From NCBI GenBank assembly GCA_937934115.1, contig CALHAH010000003.1:1-37500 (forward strand): DNA of 37,500 bases, read 5' to 3'. Below are positions 21,785-31,751 of the stretch, one piece after another. Made by a program: the position numbers and the translations under genes. The stretch's first letter is position 1, and each line of letters begins with the position of its first letter. This DNA is from an uncultured Thermoanaerobaculum sp. GTDB lineage: Bacteria > Acidobacteriota > Thermoanaerobaculia > Thermoanaerobaculales > Thermoanaerobaculaceae. The notes below the pieces were generated by a model. It was given only the letters and a program-made list of their open reading frames with translations. It was not told where the DNA came from and searched no databases.

Positions 21785-23529
21785 CGCGCGCCCCCCACCG
21801 CTTCTTTTTCCAGCTCTTCCAAAGCTAAAAGCTGGGTCCAGCGCTTGCCGGTTTCGGCCAGCGTGGCGGGCGTGCCTTCCTCCACCACCCTTCCCTTTTC
21901 CAAGATCACCACCCAATCGGCAGCTTTGGCCACCGATAGGCGATGTGTGGCAAACAGTAAGGTGGTAGGGGGGAGTTGTTCCCAGATCTTGGCTTCCGTA
22001 CTGCGGTCCACCGCCGAAAGGCAATCGTCTAAAAGCAGCACCGCCGGCTGGAGGAGCAGGGCGCGGGCCAAGGCCACCCGTTGCCGCTGTCCCCCGGACA
22101 AGGTCACACCCCGTTCTCCCACCAAAGTGTCCAGCCCCTGGGGGAGTTTTTCCACATCCGGGAGAAGGCCAGCCCTGCGCACTGCTTCCCAAACCTCTTG
22201 CTCGCTGGCGTCAGGTTTGCCCAGGCAAATGTTTTCCCTAAGCGTTGCGGAAAAGAGGAACGCCGTTTGCGGCACCAGCACCACCGTTCCCCGTAGCTCT
22301 TGCAGGTCCCAATCCAGCACGTCTCGCCCGTCCACGAGCACGGTGCCAGCAGGGGGGGTAATGAGACGTGGCACCATGTGCAGGAGAGTGCTCTTGCCGC
22401 TTCCCACTTCCCCCAGGATGACCACCCGCGCCCCGGCGGGAACCGAAAAGGTGACCCCCTGAAGGGCTGGACCTTTTGCCCCGGGGTAGGTGAAGCTCAC
22501 CCCGGCAAAAGCCACAGTGAGGGCCTTGGAGGGTGCGAGGTTGGCAGCTTCGGGCGTGGGCAGGAACGGCAGCTCCGGCGCCTGGCTGAAAAGTTCCTCA
22601 AGCCTAGCCATGGAGGCGGCCCCGCGCTGCCAGAGGTTGGCCACCCACCCTACGGCAATCATGGGCCAAATGAGGCGAGCAAGGTACAAGTTGAACTCCA
22701 CAAACTGGCCAAGGGTTAACTTTTGGGCCACCACCTTGGCGCCGCCGTAACCCAAAACCACCACAAAACCAACGCCTATCAAAAACTGAAGCAAAGGAAA
22801 AAACAGTGCTTGCACGTTCACAAGCCTCTGCGAAGCTCGGAAGTAGGCACGGTTGAGCTCGCCCATGGTGTGCTTCTCGTGTTCTTCGCACGCAAAAGCC
22901 CTGAGCACCCGCAACCCCACCAGGTGCTCTTGCAGACGCGCCGTAAAATGCGAAAGCTCCTCTTGCGCCGCGTGCCAACGGCGGTAAATGCGGGAGCCAA
23001 AGAGCTTGGTGGTAAGGGCTACTGCCGGTGCCATGCTGAGGCTGGCCAGGGTCAGAGGCACATCAATGCGCAGCATCAGCACCACAGCCGAAAGCAAGAT
23101 GGTGCTCGTAGAAGCCACGTACATAAGGGCCGGTCCCATGGCCATGCGCACGGCGCCCACGTCAGACCCCAGCCTGGTGAGCAGGTCCCCCACTCGTTGG
23201 GTGTTGAAAAAGCTTGCGGGCAGACGCAAAAGATGCGCAAAAGCCTCAGTGCGGAGCTCGTGCTCCAAATGTCGCGAGATCCCCATCAGAAGCATGCGCT
23301 GGGCAAACAACAGCAAGCCGGAAACTGCTGCTACCCCTACGATTCCCAAGGCGTAGCGGAGCGCTCGGTGGGGATCGCCACCTGCGGCTAAAACGTCCAC
23401 AGCTCGACGTACCAGAGACGGCGCCATCATGGAAACCAAGGGCGAAGCCACCGCTGCGGCAAAGCCCAAGGCAGCCATCCCTGGGCGCCTTTTGTACGAG
23501 CGCCACACCCGCCAGTACCTCCCCAGCAT
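21781..23529 (-). CDS. ABC exporter half-transporter with a degenerate catalytic glutamate
   Basis: 582 residues: a six-helix exporter domain (about 15-310) and an ATPase domain with Walker A GEVGSGKST, Q-loop LVPQTAFLFS, signature LSGGQRQR and an intact H-loop His in ATHRLS. At Walker B the sequence is LLLDDCLSAVD, so Asp502 replaces the usual catalytic Glu, as in the degenerate site of heterodimeric exporters. No second exporter half is adjacent: trmJ-like follows and secA is the nearest gene upstream. The substrate is unknown. The ATG at 23529 sits exactly where transcription should begin from a TTGGCA-17-TAAGCT promoter, with no ribosome-binding site, so a leaderless start is likely. Confidence 0.92.
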   Translation of the reverse strand: MLGRYWRVWRSYKRRPGMAALGFAAAVASPLVSMMAPSLVRRAVDVLAAGGDPHRALRYALGIVGVAAVSGLLLFAQRMLLMGISRHLEHELRTEAFAHLLRLPASFFNTQRVGDLLTRLGSDVGAVRMAMGPALMYVASTSTILLSAVVLMLRIDVPLTLASLSMAPAVALTTKLFGSRIYRRWHAAQEELSHFTARLQEHLVGLRVLRAFACEEHEKHTMGELNRAYFRASQRLVNVQALFFPLLQFLIGVGFVVVLGYGGAKVVAQKLTLGQFVEFNLYLARLIWPMIAVGWVANLWQRGAASMARLEELFSQAPELPFLPTPEAANLAPSKALTVAFAGVSFTYPGAKGPALQGVTFSVPAGARVVILGEVGSGKSTLLHMVPRLITPPAGTVLVDGRDVLDWDLQELRGTVVLVPQTAFLFSATLRENICLGKPDASEQEVWEAVRRAGLLPDVEKLPQGLDTLVGERGVTLSGGQRQRVALARALLLQPAVLLLDDCLSAVDRSTEAKIWEQLPPTTLLFATHRLSVAKAADWVVILEKGRVVEEGTPATLAETGKRWTQLLALEELEKEAVGGAR

Positions 23530-23535
23530 GCGGTG

Positions 23536-23564
23536 AGCTTACGGAAACTTGCCTCGATTGCCAA
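23536..23564 (-). promoter_or_regulatory. Promoter of the ABC exporter, probably leaderless
   Basis: On the minus strand, TTGGCA (23564-23559), a 17-base spacer and TAAGCT (23541-23536). Six bases then separate it from the ATG at 23529, so the start point and the A of ATG coincide. The -35 matches the consensus at five of six positions. Confidence 0.55.
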
Positions 23565-23732
23565 GCTGTTTTGCCGGCGGGGCAGGAGCTCACCGTGTTG
23601 GCCGAGGGCGTGCGCACGTTCTGTTGTAAACAGGGTGGGGTGTTACGTTTCCTCTTGACCATGCTCAACCACGGGTGGTTTATGTCAACCCGCACGGCCG
23701 CCGTTCGTCTCGTGGAGGAAAAGGAGGCTTCT
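23565..23732. other. Intergenic stretch downstream of secA, no clear gene
   Basis: This is part of the 454-base gap between the exporter start and the secA stop. A plus-strand frame that stays open through it contains CxxC and a later CC, but has no plausible start codon with a ribosome-binding site before the ATG at 23733. A TTGACC hexamer at 23655-23660 could be a -35 for the small ORF, but no good -10 is at 16-18 bases. Confidence 0.3.
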
Positions 23733-23888
23733 ATGGGGCGCAGAAACAACCCTCATTTTGCCACGGGGTTTTTGGCGTTGCGGTTGGTGGTTGTGGGTTT
23801 TACCGCGGTTTGCGTTTGCTGCCTGCTTTCACAGTTGCCAAAACTTACCCTCTGGGGCCGGCGCGAGCAACCCGTGGGGCTGCCGTGA
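23733..23888 (+). CDS. Possible small membrane protein (51 residues)
   Basis: ATG at 23733 with AAGGAGG at 23721-23727, 5 bases upstream, which is the best reason to call it. The product has a basic N-terminus (MGRRNN), one hydrophobic helix rich in Val, Cys and Leu (about 14-35) and a basic C-terminal part (LWGRREQPVGLP). It is convergent with secA. No family is recognised. It may be a chance frame in a spacer. Confidence 0.35.
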   Translation: MGRRNNPHFATGFLALRLVVVGFTAVCVCCLLSQLPKLTLWGRREQPVGLP

Positions 23889-23983
23889 GCACGGGGAGGC
23901 TGCCGCTTAGCGGCGGCCAGAAGGTGCGCAAAAGCACAGGCCGCAGATTCTTCCTTCGAACCCGCGTGCCAGCGAAGTTGCAA
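23889..23983. other. Short spacer after secA with hairpin potential
   Basis: Two short stems are possible, GCCGC-TTA-GCGGC (about 23903-23915) and GTGC-GCAAAA-GCAC (about 23924-23937). Neither has a T run on the minus strand, so I do not call a secA terminator. Confidence 0.25.
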
Positions 23984-26758
<2,775 letters not shown>

Positions 26759-26776
26759 ACCCACCTCGAACCTAGC

Positions 26777-26805
26777 ACTTTACCCCGCTACGATGAGAGG
26801 CGCAA
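26777..26805 (-). promoter_or_regulatory. Candidate secA promoter
   Basis: On the minus strand, TTGCGC (26805-26800), a 17-base spacer and TAAAGT (26782-26777). The predicted start point near 26770 leaves a short leader with GAGGTG before the ATG at 26758. The -35 is weak (three of six). Confidence 0.45.
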
Positions 26806-26813
26806 CCGGTTGC
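26802..26813. repeat. 12-base palindrome between secA and TPR-gene promoters
   Basis: GCAACCGGTTGC is perfectly palindromic and spans the inner parts of both divergent -35 boxes. It could be an operator, although opposed TTGC-type -35 boxes by themselves create part of the symmetry. Confidence 0.4.
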
Positions 26814-26838
26814 CTCCTGCGGGAAGCTTTCGTACCAT
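26810..26838 (+). promoter_or_regulatory. Promoter of the TPR gene, probably leaderless
   Basis: TTGCCT at 26810-26815, a 17-base spacer, TACCAT at 26833-26838, then 7 bases to the ATG at 26846. No Shine-Dalgarno sequence lies between. Confidence 0.5.
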
Positions 26839-26845
26839 GGAAGCC

Positions 26846-27385
26846 ATGAGCTCAGAAAGCGTTCCCACCAGCGATCAGCTAAAGGCCCTCTTGCGTCAGG
26901 GAATTTTGGCTGTGCAGCAGCGGGACTGGGAGGAAGCGTACGAGGTTCTTGGCGAAGCTCTGGACGGCTATCGTCAGCGCGGGGAAAAGATTCCGGCTTT
27001 GGTTTTGTCTTACTATGCCTTGGCGCTTGGGATGCACACATCTAAGTTTAAACAGGCCATTGAATTTTGCCAGTCGGCATTGGCCACCGAGCCGACCCGC
27101 GTGGAGCACTACGCCAACTTGGCCCAGCTTTACCACGCAGCCGGCTTTCGCCGAAAAGCCGTGGAAGCGGTGGAAAGGGGCTTGCAGATCGACGCGAGCT
27201 ACCACCGCCTGTTGCAGTTACGGGCCACGCTCGGTTGGCGGCGGCCGCCGGTTATTTCCTCCCTGTCTCGGGACCACTGGCTCAACATTTTTTTGGGGAA
27301 ACTCCGGCACTCGGTGAGCCCGCCCAAGCTGGAGGTGACTCCCGTGCACCGGCAGGGGAGGAACCGTAACCAGAGAAAGGGTTAA
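26846..27385 (+). CDS. TPR-repeat protein
   Basis: 179 residues. Helical repeats with tetratricopeptide character cover about residues 10-130 (QRDWEEAYEVLGEAL, FKQAIEFCQSALATEP, VEHYANLAQLYHAAGFRRKAVEAVERGL given in part). The C-terminus is basic (RQGRNRNQRKG). TPR proteins act as protein-binding scaffolds; the partner is unknown. There are two in-frame ATGs, at 26837 and 26846; the second is chosen because a TTGCCT-17-TACCAT promoter would start transcription at it. Its TAA stop interlocks with that of the convergent double-FGE gene through TTAA. Confidence 0.8.
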   Translation: MSSESVPTSDQLKALLRQGILAVQQRDWEEAYEVLGEALDGYRQRGEKIPALVLSYYALALGMHTSKFKQAIEFCQSALATEPTRVEHYANLAQLYHAAGFRRKAVEAVERGLQIDASYHRLLQLRATLGWRRPPVISSLSRDHWLNIFLGKLRHSVSPPKLEVTPVHRQGRNRNQRKG

Positions 27386-28959
27386 GGCTTTTCCGGAATG
27401 ACGCAGCGAAAGCCGGTGAAAAGCCAGCGTTCGTTGGGTTTGAGACTGGAACGGTAGGACAACCGCAACCGTCCAGGGTCGGAAGTGAAAGAGCCCCCAC
27501 GCACCACCTTCTTTTGCCCGCCTTCCGGTCCTTGGGGGTCTTTATCGGGGCTGTGCGCGTAGTAGTCCTCCTGGTACCAGTCGAGGCACCATTCCCACAC
27601 GTTTCCCAGCATGTCGTAAAGTCCGTAACCGTTGGCGGGGAAGGAGGCTACGGGAGCCGCTTTGACGAACTGGTCAGCCCCGCCAACGCCGTCAAAGTTG
27701 GCCTCATCACGGGTGATCTCGTTTCCTTTAGGATAGCGGCTACCGCTGGTTCCGCCCCTTGCCGCGTACTCCCACTCCGCTTCGGTGGGAAGTCTACCCC
27801 CCAGCCACTGGCAAAAAGCCTGCGCTTCCTCCCAGGTGACGTTAACCACGGGGTAGTCCTCCCCGGACCAGGAGGGTTGCTCAGGCATCACGGCACCGGT
27901 AGCCTCAGAAAAAGCCCGAAACTGAGCCACCGTCACCTCGGTTTTGCCTATCCAAAAGGGGGAAAGGAGGATCGCGCGGCGAGGTTGCTCGTCAGCGGAG
28001 CACCAGCTGTCGCCCTTAATGCAACCCCGTTCAAAGCTTCCCCCTGGCAGTCGCACCACTGCCAGCGGCACCTGAAGCAGGGTTTTTTCCTGGGGCGCTG
28101 AGGTTTTGGCGGCGGGCTGGCTGGGTGGCTTTTGGCTTGGAGGTACCGGTGGTGGGCTTGGCGTTTCTGCTTTGGGTGGGGGGGTGGTCTCGCTGGGAAG
28201 CGCCGGGGTGGGAGAAGGAGTGGCGAGGTCTTGAGGTTGTGCATCCCTGGCGCAGCGAAACCCTACGGCGTCGGAAACGGCATCTTCCGGCAGACGCCCA
28301 CGGTTGGAAACCCGCAAGCTGGGGGGAGGGCTGTTCCACCCCCCGCCTTTGGTCACTTTCAGCTTACCCCCTGCTTTTGCGGTTTGGGTTTGCGGAGGGT
28401 TTGGGGTGTAGCTGTCCGCCACCCATTCCCAAACGTTTCCCGCCAGGTCGAAAAGCCCTAAGGTATTGGGGGCAAAAGAACCTACGGGGGCCAGGGAAGA
28501 AAAGCGGTCCTTGCCGCCAATACCGGCGAAGTTAGCACCGTCGTGGTCTATGCCGGCACCGGTAGGGTAGACGGCTTGGGGGTAGGTGCCGCGGGCGGCA
28601 GCTTCCCACTCGGCTTCGGAGGGTAGGCGCTTGCCCAGCCACGCGCAAAAGGCGGCAGCGTCGCGGTGGCTGACGTTAACCACCGGAGATTTTTCGTTGC
28701 TACCCGGCGGTTGTGGGGTAAGGGGCCAGCTCGTGGCTTGCGCAAAGGCGCGAAAGGCACCAACCGTAACTTCGTGGGTATCAATCCAAAAGGGGTTGAG
28801 CGTAACCCACCCTCCAGGCTTTTCGTCGGCTAGGCAGCTGGCGTCCTGGGGACTACACCCCACCCACGCCTGCGGGATTTCCACCAATACCATGTCCTGC
28901 GCGAAAAGGCCGGTGGCAAGACGCAACAGCGCCGTTTGTAAGGGAACGTATCGGTTCAT
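27382..28959 (-). CDS. Double SUMF1/FGE-like domain protein
   Basis: 525 residues with two formylglycine-generating-enzyme-type domains (22-240 and 293-525) joined by a Pro/Thr/Ser-rich linker (241-292). Each domain has the family marks: THEVTVGAF or KTEVTVAQF, PVVNVS or PVVNVT, RLPSEAEWE or RLPTEAEWEYAARGG, and GNVWEW. The Cys pair that binds copper in true FGE is absent: the second domain reads VRGGSFTSDPGRLRLSYR. Sulfatase activation is therefore unlikely, and a binding or scaffolding role, or another activity of this family, is more probable. A weak N-terminal hydrophobic segment (about 8-20) may be a signal peptide. A TACACT box 7 bases before the ATG suggests a leaderless transcript. 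Confidence 0.88.
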   Translation of the reverse strand: MNRYVPLQTALLRLATGLFAQDMVLVEIPQAWVGCSPQDASCLADEKPGGWVTLNPFWIDTHEVTVGAFRAFAQATSWPLTPQPPGSNEKSPVVNVSHRDAAAFCAWLGKRLPSEAEWEAAARGTYPQAVYPTGAGIDHDGANFAGIGGKDRFSSLAPVGSFAPNTLGLFDLAGNVWEWVADSYTPNPPQTQTAKAGGKLKVTKGGGWNSPPPSLRVSNRGRLPEDAVSDAVGFRCARDAQPQDLATPSPTPALPSETTPPPKAETPSPPPVPPSQKPPSQPAAKTSAPQEKTLLQVPLAVVRLPGGSFERGCIKGDSWCSADEQPRRAILLSPFWIGKTEVTVAQFRAFSEATGAVMPEQPSWSGEDYPVVNVTWEEAQAFCQWLGGRLPTEAEWEYAARGGTSGSRYPKGNEITRDEANFDGVGGADQFVKAAPVASFPANGYGLYDMLGNVWEWCLDWYQEDYYAHSPDKDPQGPEGGQKKVVRGGSFTSDPGRLRLSYRSSLKPNERWLFTGFRCVIPEKP

Positions 28960-28966
28960 GCTTCTC

Positions 28967-28996
28967 AGTGTAGCGGAGCTACGAGAGCCCTAACAA
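28967..28996 (-). promoter_or_regulatory. Promoter of the double-FGE gene, probably leaderless
   Basis: On the minus strand, TTGTTA (28996-28991), an 18-base spacer and TACACT (28972-28967), then 7 bases to the ATG at 28959. It overlaps the 3' end of the DASS transporter gene. Confidence 0.45.
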
Positions 28997-29539
28997 CGCA
29001 CACAGCAGAACCACCAGCGGCGGAATGGTGAGAAGGCCTAAAACATCAAGGAATGTGCCATGGCGGAGCATTTGCGTCACGCGAATGAATCCGGACCCAT
29101 ACACGATGGCATTAGGTGGGGTTGAGACCGGTAGCATGAAGGCTAAGCTCGCAGCTACGGCTGCCGCCATCGTTGGGGGGGCTGGGCTTACGCCAGCCGC
29201 TTGTGCTGCCGCAATGGCCAAGGGGCAGACCACGGTGGTTGCGGCGGTGTTGGAGGTGGTTTCGGTGAGGATGAGGGCAACAAAGGCAAAAAGGTAGGCC
29301 AAGCTCAAGCTACCCTGGGCGCCCGTCCAGGCCACCAACGCTTCACCGGCAGAGGCCGCTAGACCAGACTTAAAAAGCTGGCTTTCCAGTGAAAGTCCGC
29401 CGCCAAAGAGCAGCAGCGTTCCCCAGTCAATGCCTACCGCCTGCCTCCAGGTAAAGGTGAACTCCCGGTGCGCACCGCCAACGGGCAGCACGAAAAGAAG
29501 ACACGCCGCCAGCACAGCTACAACCCCCTCGGGAAGCAT
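28979..29539 (-). CDS. DASS/SLC13 transporter, C-terminal part after an in-frame UGA
   Basis: 186 residues in the same frame as the upstream part, beginning at an ATG 18 bases after its UGA. It contains the second DASS signature SNT at 96-98 (in TETTSNTAA), the re-entrant-hairpin region LLLFGGGLSLESQL, and the C-terminal PVSTPPNAIVYGSGF, which together form half of the substrate site. AGGAAG lies 7 bases before the ATG, so it could be translated by re-initiation. Alone it lacks the first half of the fold. It may be part of a disrupted single gene (about 504 residues if read through). Confidence 0.7.
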   Translation of the reverse strand: MLPEGVVAVLAACLLFVLPVGGAHREFTFTWRQAVGIDWGTLLLFGGGLSLESQLFKSGLAASAGEALVAWTGAQGSLSLAYLFAFVALILTETTSNTAATTVVCPLAIAAAQAAGVSPAPPTMAAAVAASLAFMLPVSTPPNAIVYGSGFIRVTQMLRHGTFLDVLGLLTIPPLVVLLCALLGLS

Positions 29540-29560
29540 GCGGTTGGCTTCCTGCGCTCA
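29532..29560 (-). other. In-frame UGA followed by a stem-loop that holds the re-start site
   Basis: The UGA (29560-29558) is followed 5 bases later by GGAAGC (29552-29547), a 9-base loop and GCTTCC (29537-29532), a perfect 6-bp stem. The stem and loop contain both the AGGAAG ribosome-binding site and the ATG at 29539. The apical loop lacks the GU pair typical of bacterial SECIS elements. Confidence 0.5.
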
Positions 29561-30493
29561 GGGGTGCTCCTCGCCCAACAATAGGCCCAGCACTCCCGGA
29601 AGAAGCCAAAAGAAAACTGCCAGCCCAAAGCCCAAAAGCACGTTGCGTTCCCGGGGGCTGAGCGGTCCAAGCCTGGCGAGTTCTTGGCGTAGACCAGCCG
29701 TTGCCAGAATCTGACCTCGGGTCCCTGCTTTTCTCCCCAGGTGAACCACCCACAGGGCAAGCATGAGGAGCGACACCAAGACCCCTACCGCCATCCACTG
29801 GAAAAAGCTCAAGCGCACCTCAGCAAGCTTAGAAAGCTGGCCTACGGCAATGAGGTTGGGTGGAGTACCCACGGGTGTGGCAATGCCACCGATAAAAGCG
29901 GCGTAGGCTGTGGTCAAAAGCAGCCCAACGGTGAAAGGTGAGCGCTCGCTATGCGCTTCGCCCTGCAGGGAACGGGCAATGGCCAGAGCCAGGGGGTAGA
30001 GCATGGCGGCAGTGGCGGTGTTCGAAAGCCCCATGGAGATTCCGGCCGCCAGAGCGCCCATCATGGCCACCACCCGCGCTGGGCTAGAGGTGACCCAAGG
30101 GAGGGCCAAAACCTTGAGGGCAATGCGGCGGTCTAAACCGGAAACCACCGTGGCTTCCGCCAAGAGAAAGCTCCCCAAAAAGAGAAATATCACCGGGTCG
30201 GCAAAGGGAGCAAAGAGGGCAACTGGAGAATCAACGCCGAGCACTACCAACAAAGCAGGCCCCACAAGCGCACTCACCGGCAAGGGCACCCCCTCGCGTA
30301 TCCACCACGCGAGAATCCAAACCACCACGGCGAGGGTCTTCCTCTGGGCCGCACCTAACGTGGGTGGGGCCAAAAACAGGATCACCAGGAAAAGCAGCGG
30401 CCCGAGCACCATCCCCACGTTCCGCCGCCAAAACTCAAAGCGTTGCTCAGCCTGGGAAAGCTGGAAACGCACCCTTGGGGTTTGGTCTTTCAT
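29558..30493 (-). CDS. DASS/SLC13 (sodium:dicarboxylate/sulfate) transporter, N-terminal part
   Basis: 311 residues up to an in-frame UGA. It has about seven hydrophobic segments; PFADPVIFLFLGSFLLA marks the first re-entrant hairpin, SNT at 157-159 (MGLSNTATAA) is the first DASS signature, and GGIATPVGTPPNLIAVG is the conserved loop after it. Complete family members take up di- or tricarboxylates or sulfate with sodium. The stop falls after LLLGEEHP, where the family continues into the next helix; that helix is present downstream in the same frame. The ATG at 30493 is chosen over a longer frame with a non-hydrophobic leader. Confidence 0.75.
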   Translation of the reverse strand: MKDQTPRVRFQLSQAEQRFEFWRRNVGMVLGPLLFLVILFLAPPTLGAAQRKTLAVVVWILAWWIREGVPLPVSALVGPALLVVLGVDSPVALFAPFADPVIFLFLGSFLLAEATVVSGLDRRIALKVLALPWVTSSPARVVAMMGALAAGISMGLSNTATAAMLYPLALAIARSLQGEAHSERSPFTVGLLLTTAYAAFIGGIATPVGTPPNLIAVGQLSKLAEVRLSFFQWMAVGVLVSLLMLALWVVHLGRKAGTRGQILATAGLRQELARLGPLSPRERNVLLGFGLAVFFWLLPGVLGLLLGEEHP

Positions 30494-30502
30494 AGCGGTG
30501 AC

Positions 30503-30532
30503 AATGTAAGCCCAACGGTGTGGAAACGTAAA
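30503..30532 (-). promoter_or_regulatory. Candidate promoter of the DASS transporter
   Basis: On the minus strand, TTTACG (30532-30527), 18-base spacer, TACATT (30508-30503), then 9 bases to the ATG at 30493. The leader would be at most two or three bases. Confidence 0.4.
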
Positions 30533-30568
30533 CCTCGACTGGGGAAAGACCTGACCATGGCCTTTCCC

Positions 30569-30595
30569 TTGGCACTTTTTGGCGAAACTATTGGC
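30569..30595. repeat. Three phased TTGGC repeats in the DASS/MacA divergent spacer
   Basis: TTGGC occurs at 30569-30573, 30579-30583 and 30591-30595, spaced 10 and 12 bases, about one helical turn apart, just upstream of the MacA-like gene. They could be activator or repressor half-sites. Confidence 0.3.
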
Positions 30596-30605
30596 GGTTT
30601 GCGCG

Positions 30606-30611
30606 TAAGAT
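30606..30611 (+). promoter_or_regulatory. Candidate -10 box of the MacA/MacB-like operon
   Basis: TAAGAT lies 6 bases before the ATG at 30618, with no Shine-Dalgarno site between. No good -35 is found at 16-18 bases, so an activator may be needed. Confidence 0.4.
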
Positions 30612-30617
30612 GAGGGC

Positions 30618-31751
30618 ATGCGAGGAAAGGTTTGGTTGCCGGTGCTGGTGGTGACGGTTGCAGTGGCGCTTAGTTGGCTCCTTTTTCATGATTCGCCGCC
30701 GGTAGTTGTTGAAGTGGCAAAGGTGAGCCGGGGTGTGGTGGAGGAAATCGTGGTTAACACCCGCGCGGGGACGGTCAAGGCGCGGTTGCGTTCCAAGCTT
30801 TCCCCGCAAACCGGCGGTTTGGTGGTGGCGTTGCCCCACCGTAAAGGGGAGCGGGTGTCTTGCGGTGCCCTGTTGCTGAAGCTTGATGACCGGGTGCAGC
30901 GGGCGCAGTTGCAGCTAGCAGAAAAGGAGCTTAAAGCCGCGCGCTCACGCTCCCAAGAAGCGTGCGAGGCGGCGGAGCTCGCACAGCGGGAGTGGGCTCG
31001 CGGTGAGGCTTTAGCTTCCGAAGGGGTTGTGAGCGCGCAAAGCCTCGACCTTTTAGCTTCCCGGCGGGACCAACTGCGGGCCTCTTGTGTGGCGGCCCAA
31101 GCCCTGGTAGAGCAAGCAGAGGCACAGGTCCACCTGGCGCAAGCGCAGCTGGCCCTAACCGAGCTTGTGGCCCCCTTTTCTGGGGTTATTGCCGAGCTTG
31201 CCACCGAGGTGGGGGAGTGGATTACGCCGGCCCCCCCGGGCGTCCCCATTCCGCCAGTGATTGACCTTTTAGACCCTAGCTCGTTGTACGTGCTGGCTCC
31301 CGTGGACGAGCTGGACGTGGCGCGCGTTTCCATAGGGCAAGAGGTGCGAGTAACGGTGGACCCCAAGCCCGGGGTTACGTTTCGCGGCAGGGTGAGCAAG
31401 CTCTCCCCTTACATCCTTGACCTTGCCGAGCAGAACCGAACCGCCGATGTGGAGGTGGAACTGGACCCGGGGGCGGACCTTTCCGGGGTTTTACCGGGGG
31501 CTTCCGCCGACGTGGAAATCGTGGTTTCCCGTAAGGAAAATACCTTGCGCATCCCCACCTCGGCGGTGGGGGAGGGGCGGAGGGTGTTGGTGCTTTCGGA
31601 TGGAAGGCTTGTCGAGCGGCAGGTGGACACGGGTATCGCCAACTGGCAGTACACGGAGGTGCTTTCGGGTCTTGCGGAAGGGGAAGAGGTGGTGATTTCG
31701 CGGGACCGACCGGAAATAAAGCCTGGTGTGCGCGCCGTGAGGCGGCAATGA
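30618..31751 (+). CDS. MacA-like periplasmic adaptor (membrane fusion protein)
   Basis: 377 residues. An N-terminal membrane anchor (about 5-22) leads into a lipoyl half-motif (KLSPQTGGLVVALPHRKGERV), a coiled-coil hairpin rich in Ala, Glu, Gln and Arg (about 94-170), the second lipoyl half (LVAPFSGVIAEL) and beta-barrel and membrane-proximal domains (VDELDVARVSIGQ, IPTSAVGEGRRV). It should bridge the inner-membrane permease to a TolC-type outer-membrane channel; none is in the window. Its stop overlaps the ATPase ATG (ATGA). First gene of the operon. Confidence 0.92.
   Translation: MRGKVWLPVLVVTVAVALSWLLFHDSPPVVVEVAKVSRGVVEEIVVNTRAGTVKARLRSKLSPQTGGLVVALPHRKGERVSCGALLLKLDDRVQRAQLQLAEKELKAARSRSQEACEAAELAQREWARGEALASEGVVSAQSLDLLASRRDQLRASCVAAQALVEQAEAQVHLAQAQLALTELVAPFSGVIAELATEVGEWITPAPPGVPIPPVIDLLDPSSLYVLAPVDELDVARVSIGQEVRVTVDPKPGVTFRGRVSKLSPYILDLAEQNRTADVEVELDPGADLSGVLPGASADVEIVVSRKENTLRIPTSAVGEGRRVLVLSDGRLVERQVDTGIANWQYTEVLSGLAEGEEVVISRDRPEIKPGVRAVRRQ

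Noticed and set aside
21785-22192. N-terminal extension of the TrmJ-like protein
   Set aside because: It overlaps the exporter gene in another frame and is Gly/Arg-rich without homology; the GTGA overlap at 21784 gives a normal-length enzyme.
23940-23975. tRNA-like T-arm (GGTTCGAA) on the minus strand after secA
   Set aside because: The flanking 5-mers are not complementary, and there is no anticodon stem or acceptor stem around it.
29532-29560. Selenocysteine codon with SECIS in the DASS gene
   Set aside because: The stem is suitably placed but short, and the loop (CAACCGCAT) lacks the GU/bulged-U features of bacterial SECIS elements; DASS proteins are not known selenoproteins.
30569-30584. 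Possible sigma54 promoter (TTGGCAC followed by a GGC) upstream of the MacA-like gene
   Set aside because: The distance between the GG and GC elements is 9 bases, not the required 10, and the downstream half does not match TTGC.
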